From contig CAUDYH010000058.1 in assembly GCA_958453575.1 (NCBI GenBank), forward strand, positions 1 through 7,248: 7,248 nucleotides of DNA, given 5' to 3'. The notes under the pieces were generated by a model that was not told the origin of the DNA, did no database searches, and saw nothing but the letters and a program-made list of their open reading frames with translations. The translations under genes and the position numbers were made by a program. Numbering within the stretch: the stretch's first letter is position 1; each line of letters opens with the position of its first letter. The DNA is from an uncultured Collinsella sp. (GTDB taxonomy: Bacteria; Actinomycetota; Coriobacteriia; Coriobacteriales; Coriobacteriaceae). Below, piece after piece: positions 5,324-7,248 of this stretch.

Positions 5324-5432
5324 AACGGCCTCCCTGGTTTTAACCCTTTTCGCTTGACTCCATTGAACAGCCGCAAACAGCCGCGTAATATGACTTTTAT
5401 CGCGTTTTAAATTTTGGCTGTTTGGAGCATCA
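5324..5432. promoter_or_regulatory. Divergent control region with three AACAGCC boxes
   Basis: AACAGCCGC occurs twice in direct orientation exactly ten bases apart (5366-5374 and 5376-5384). GGCTGTT, the reverse complement of AACAGCC, lies at 5416-5422. The first copy overlaps the proposed -35 element and the second lies in the spacer of the rightward promoter, a typical arrangement for repression. Repeat spacing of one helical turn suggests binding on one DNA face. The regulator is unknown. Confidence 0.5.
5363..5391 (+). promoter_or_regulatory. Candidate sigma-70-type promoter for the 5433 gene
   Basis: TTGAAC (5363-5368) and TAATAT (5386-5391) are separated by exactly 17 bases. Each matches four of six consensus positions. 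Transcription would begin near 5398, giving a leader of about 35 bases that contains the ribosome site GGAG at 5424-5427, five bases before the ATG at 5433. Confidence 0.45.
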
Positions 5433-7248
5433 ATGCTTAAGTCCGAAAAAGAAGCATTTAACTGGGGTTTTGAGGCTGGCTTTCTTCGCTCCCCTGTCAA
5501 TCCCCGTATGCTACTTCTTAACAGGACGCCGGAGATTGATTGTGCCGGCGACGGAAACACATCCGGCAATGCAAGCGCATGGAGTCTCGTCTCCATAGCC
5601 AACGACCTATTGCGCGTCGACTTAAGCTCGCTTTTCAACGAGATTGCGTCCCATTTTCGTGAACGAGCAAACCGTCGCTTTTATATCGACCTGCAGAACG
5701 CCATGCGCCAGCCCCCTGCTGCTCCTCACCCTGCGCAACACACCTCGATGGACTGCGCAGCCGAGCCAGACCATGACGACTGGCTCGATCCAGACGATCC
5801 CGACCAAGAGCCCACCCAAGCAGAATTGAACGAAGCTGAAATCGCTATCAACCTTCAAAAACAAAAGGAACGCGACCTCGATTTCTTTGCTCCGATATTC
5901 GACAAAGCCATTACAAGCCATGCACACGGAGAGATTTCCGGCATGGCCAGATATCTCCTTGAAAATGTCTGTAGACAGTGTGTCATGAACATCACGGCGA
6001 TTCCCGACTATCGCTATTACAGCTGCTGGATGAACAACAACGCTATTGAGTGCGACGAGATCAACCGCCTGTACCGCGCAGTGATTACAACATCGGGCCA
6101 ACTCAACAAGCAAGAAATGGCGTCCCTCTTCAGCTCCTATCTGCAGCTCGAGTCGAACGACATGAGCATTAACGCTACCAACGGCGAGACCGATCTAACA
6201 GCACCGGTGCCGTATGACCGCGACAATCCTATACGCAACTTTCCCAAGGCGAAATCTCAGATAGAAACAGCTTGCGTCTGCACCAATATCGATCTCTTTC
6301 GAGCGCTTCTCATTGTTTTTTATCAGGAATGTCTGGAGCTTACCCCGCTGCTTAAAAACACCGAGGCACCTAGCCTGCTCGCGCAAAACGAAGAGTTTTT
6401 CCCAGCCGCCATCAAAACAAGCGACCCGCGACAATTTCGATTATTCGATGAGCAGCTGCCGGCAATCATCCGCTTTGGCGAAGCTTTTGTATACGCAGCC
6501 AAAAAACACTTGCCCGGAAACGAAACGGCTCAAAAGCTCGAAGAGCATTTGAATGGAATAAAGCGCATGAACAGCGCCCCCTTTATGCAGGCGTTTCGTA
6601 AAAACTATCTCGAAGCTATGCGCGAGAACCAGATCTTCGCAAATGGAGACTTCCATACGCATGCAGAGCTTAACGACCAGGAAAACCTCAATAGGCTCGT
6701 TGGGCTTCAAGCCGTTATTTCAAAGGCAGGAGAGCTCTACTTCACCGAAGAGGAATGGTCCTTTGCAAGCCTTTATGCCCGCATCCTTCACGAGCTGCTG
6801 CTGTGCGGCATTATGCCGATATCATGCCAAACCTGCGGTTCGCTCTTTTTTCCGACCGGTCCTAACAGCAAGTACTGCGATCGATATAACGCGGCAACCA
6901 AGCTCTACTGCAACCCGCGATATAACGCCAAAAAACATCTTGGTCGCAAATCGCCCCGCGATGTCGCGCTCAATATGCAGAGAAAGACCGAAACGGCATA
7001 TGAAAAGGGCCTAACGGATTGTGCCCACTATTTTGAGCGCCTCGGCAGCTTTGTCCTCGATGGTCTTGGCCCAGCATACCAAGCGAACGACCTCATTTCC
7101 GATGAACTCTATAGGACGTGGCTGTCTATCGTCAACCAGCCCAATTGTAGAGCGAAAATCAAGCGGCCGGATAGGCTCGAGTATCCATACCCCGTGCTGT
7201 GGTACGGATTTGTCCGCGATGGCAATCGGTATGTACAAGTCGAGTTTC
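5433..7248 (+). CDS. Large protein with four-cysteine zinc-ribbon-like site, 3' end missing
   Basis: The frame is open from the ATG at 5433 (GGAG five bases upstream) to the right edge: 605 complete codons beginning MLKSEKEAFNWGFEAGFLR, with no stop. Residues about 106-140 form an acidic, proline-containing linker (HDDWLDPDDPDQEP). The middle is helical and charged. Near residue 465 comes C-x2-C (SCQTCGSLFFPTG), then YCDR with C482 and YCN with C493, so the spacing is C-x2-C-x13-C-x10-C, consistent with a structural zinc site. This site resembles DUF6076-type proteins (CxxCG..F...G....YCDR....C) as I remember them; a search is needed to confirm. Basic residues follow (NAKKHLGRKSPR), and the chain continues with a tryptophan-rich part. 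There is no signal peptide or membrane span. It is probably a cytoplasmic, possibly nucleic-acid-binding protein; this is inference. Confidence 0.78.
   Translation, partial: MLKSEKEAFNWGFEAGFLRSPVNPRMLLLNRTPEIDCAGDGNTSGNASAWSLVSIANDLLRVDLSSLFNEIASHFRERANRRFYIDLQNAMRQPPAAPHPAQHTSMDCAAEPDHDDWLDPDDPDQEPTQAELNEAEIAINLQKQKERDLDFFAPIFDKAITSHAHGEISGMARYLLENVCRQCVMNITAIPDYRYYSCWMNNNAIECDEINRLYRAVITTSGQLNKQEMASLFSSYLQLESNDMSINATNGETDLTAPVPYDRDNPIRNFPKAKSQIETACVCTNIDLFRALLIVFYQECLELTPLLKNTEAPSLLAQNEEFFPAAIKTSDPRQFRLFDEQLPAIIRFGEAFVYAAKKHLPGNETAQKLEEHLNGIKRMNSAPFMQAFRKNYLEAMRENQIFANGDFHTHAELNDQENLNRLVGLQAVISKAGELYFTEEEWSFASLYARILHELLLCGIMPISCQTCGSLFFPTGPNSKYCDRYNAATKLYCNPRYNAKKHLGRKSPRDVALNMQRKTETAYEKGLTDCAHYFERLGSFVLDGLGPAYQANDLISDELYRTWLSIVNQPNCRAKIKRPDRLEYPYPVLWYGFVRDGNRYVQVEF

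Noticed and set aside
4997..5638. Longer 213-codon reading of the small helical gene
   Set aside because: The extra part crosses the control region and runs antisense through the start of the divergent gene; GGGAGG supports the 5323 start.
5622..6113. Leftward open frame of 163 codons inside the right-hand gene
   Set aside because: It overlaps a well-supported 605-codon frame, which has a ribosome site, a promoter and a cysteine motif.

Overview
The window looks like accessory or variable chromosome from a gut actinobacterium of the Coriobacteriia, most like Collinsella. That assignment is inference from the moderate GC content, the AAAGGA/GGAGG ribosome binding sites and the general look of the proteins; there is no rRNA, tRNA or marker gene to prove it. 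I see no insertion sequence, integrase, CRISPR array or RNA gene.

Layout. Positions 1-1281 hold three leftward genes that probably form one operon: a six-segment membrane protein (544-1281), a 68-residue single-span membrane peptide (293-499), and the first 77 residues of an unrecognised soluble protein that runs off the left edge. A 269-base intergenic region with several inverted repeats separates this operon from a rightward gene (1551-3194). That gene resembles a fusion of a type I restriction-modification HsdM methylase core and an HsdS target-recognition domain, but both catalytic motifs of the methylase look destroyed. It converges, across a strong hairpin (3202-3243), on a leftward gene for a very acidic 206-residue protein (3267-3887).

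Upstream of the acidic gene is a 171-base non-genic patch (3888-4058). It holds two tandem imperfect palindromes and an orphan copy of the C-terminal tail of another gene in the window. Next comes a GC-rich leftward gene for a second multi-span membrane protein (4059-4883). An in-frame TGA inside a membrane helix splits it, so it is probably a pseudogene or a recently broken gene. Its layout resembles the 544-1281 protein, and the two may be distant paralogues.

Finally, a divergent pair flanks a compact control region. A leftward 108-residue helical protein (4997-5323) ends in the tail mentioned above. A rightward gene (5433 to beyond the right edge, at least 605 residues) carries a four-cysteine zinc-ribbon-like site near residues 465-493. 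The region between them has a plausible promoter and three copies of AACAGCC.

How the genes might work together is not obvious. The degenerate methylase-recognition fusion, the acidic neighbour, two related membrane proteins and the repeated coding tail suggest a variable, recombining region. I found no complete, named defence system. The strongest direct sequence signals are the in-frame TGA, the duplicated tail whose differences all fall at one codon position, and the loss of the methylase catalytic motifs.
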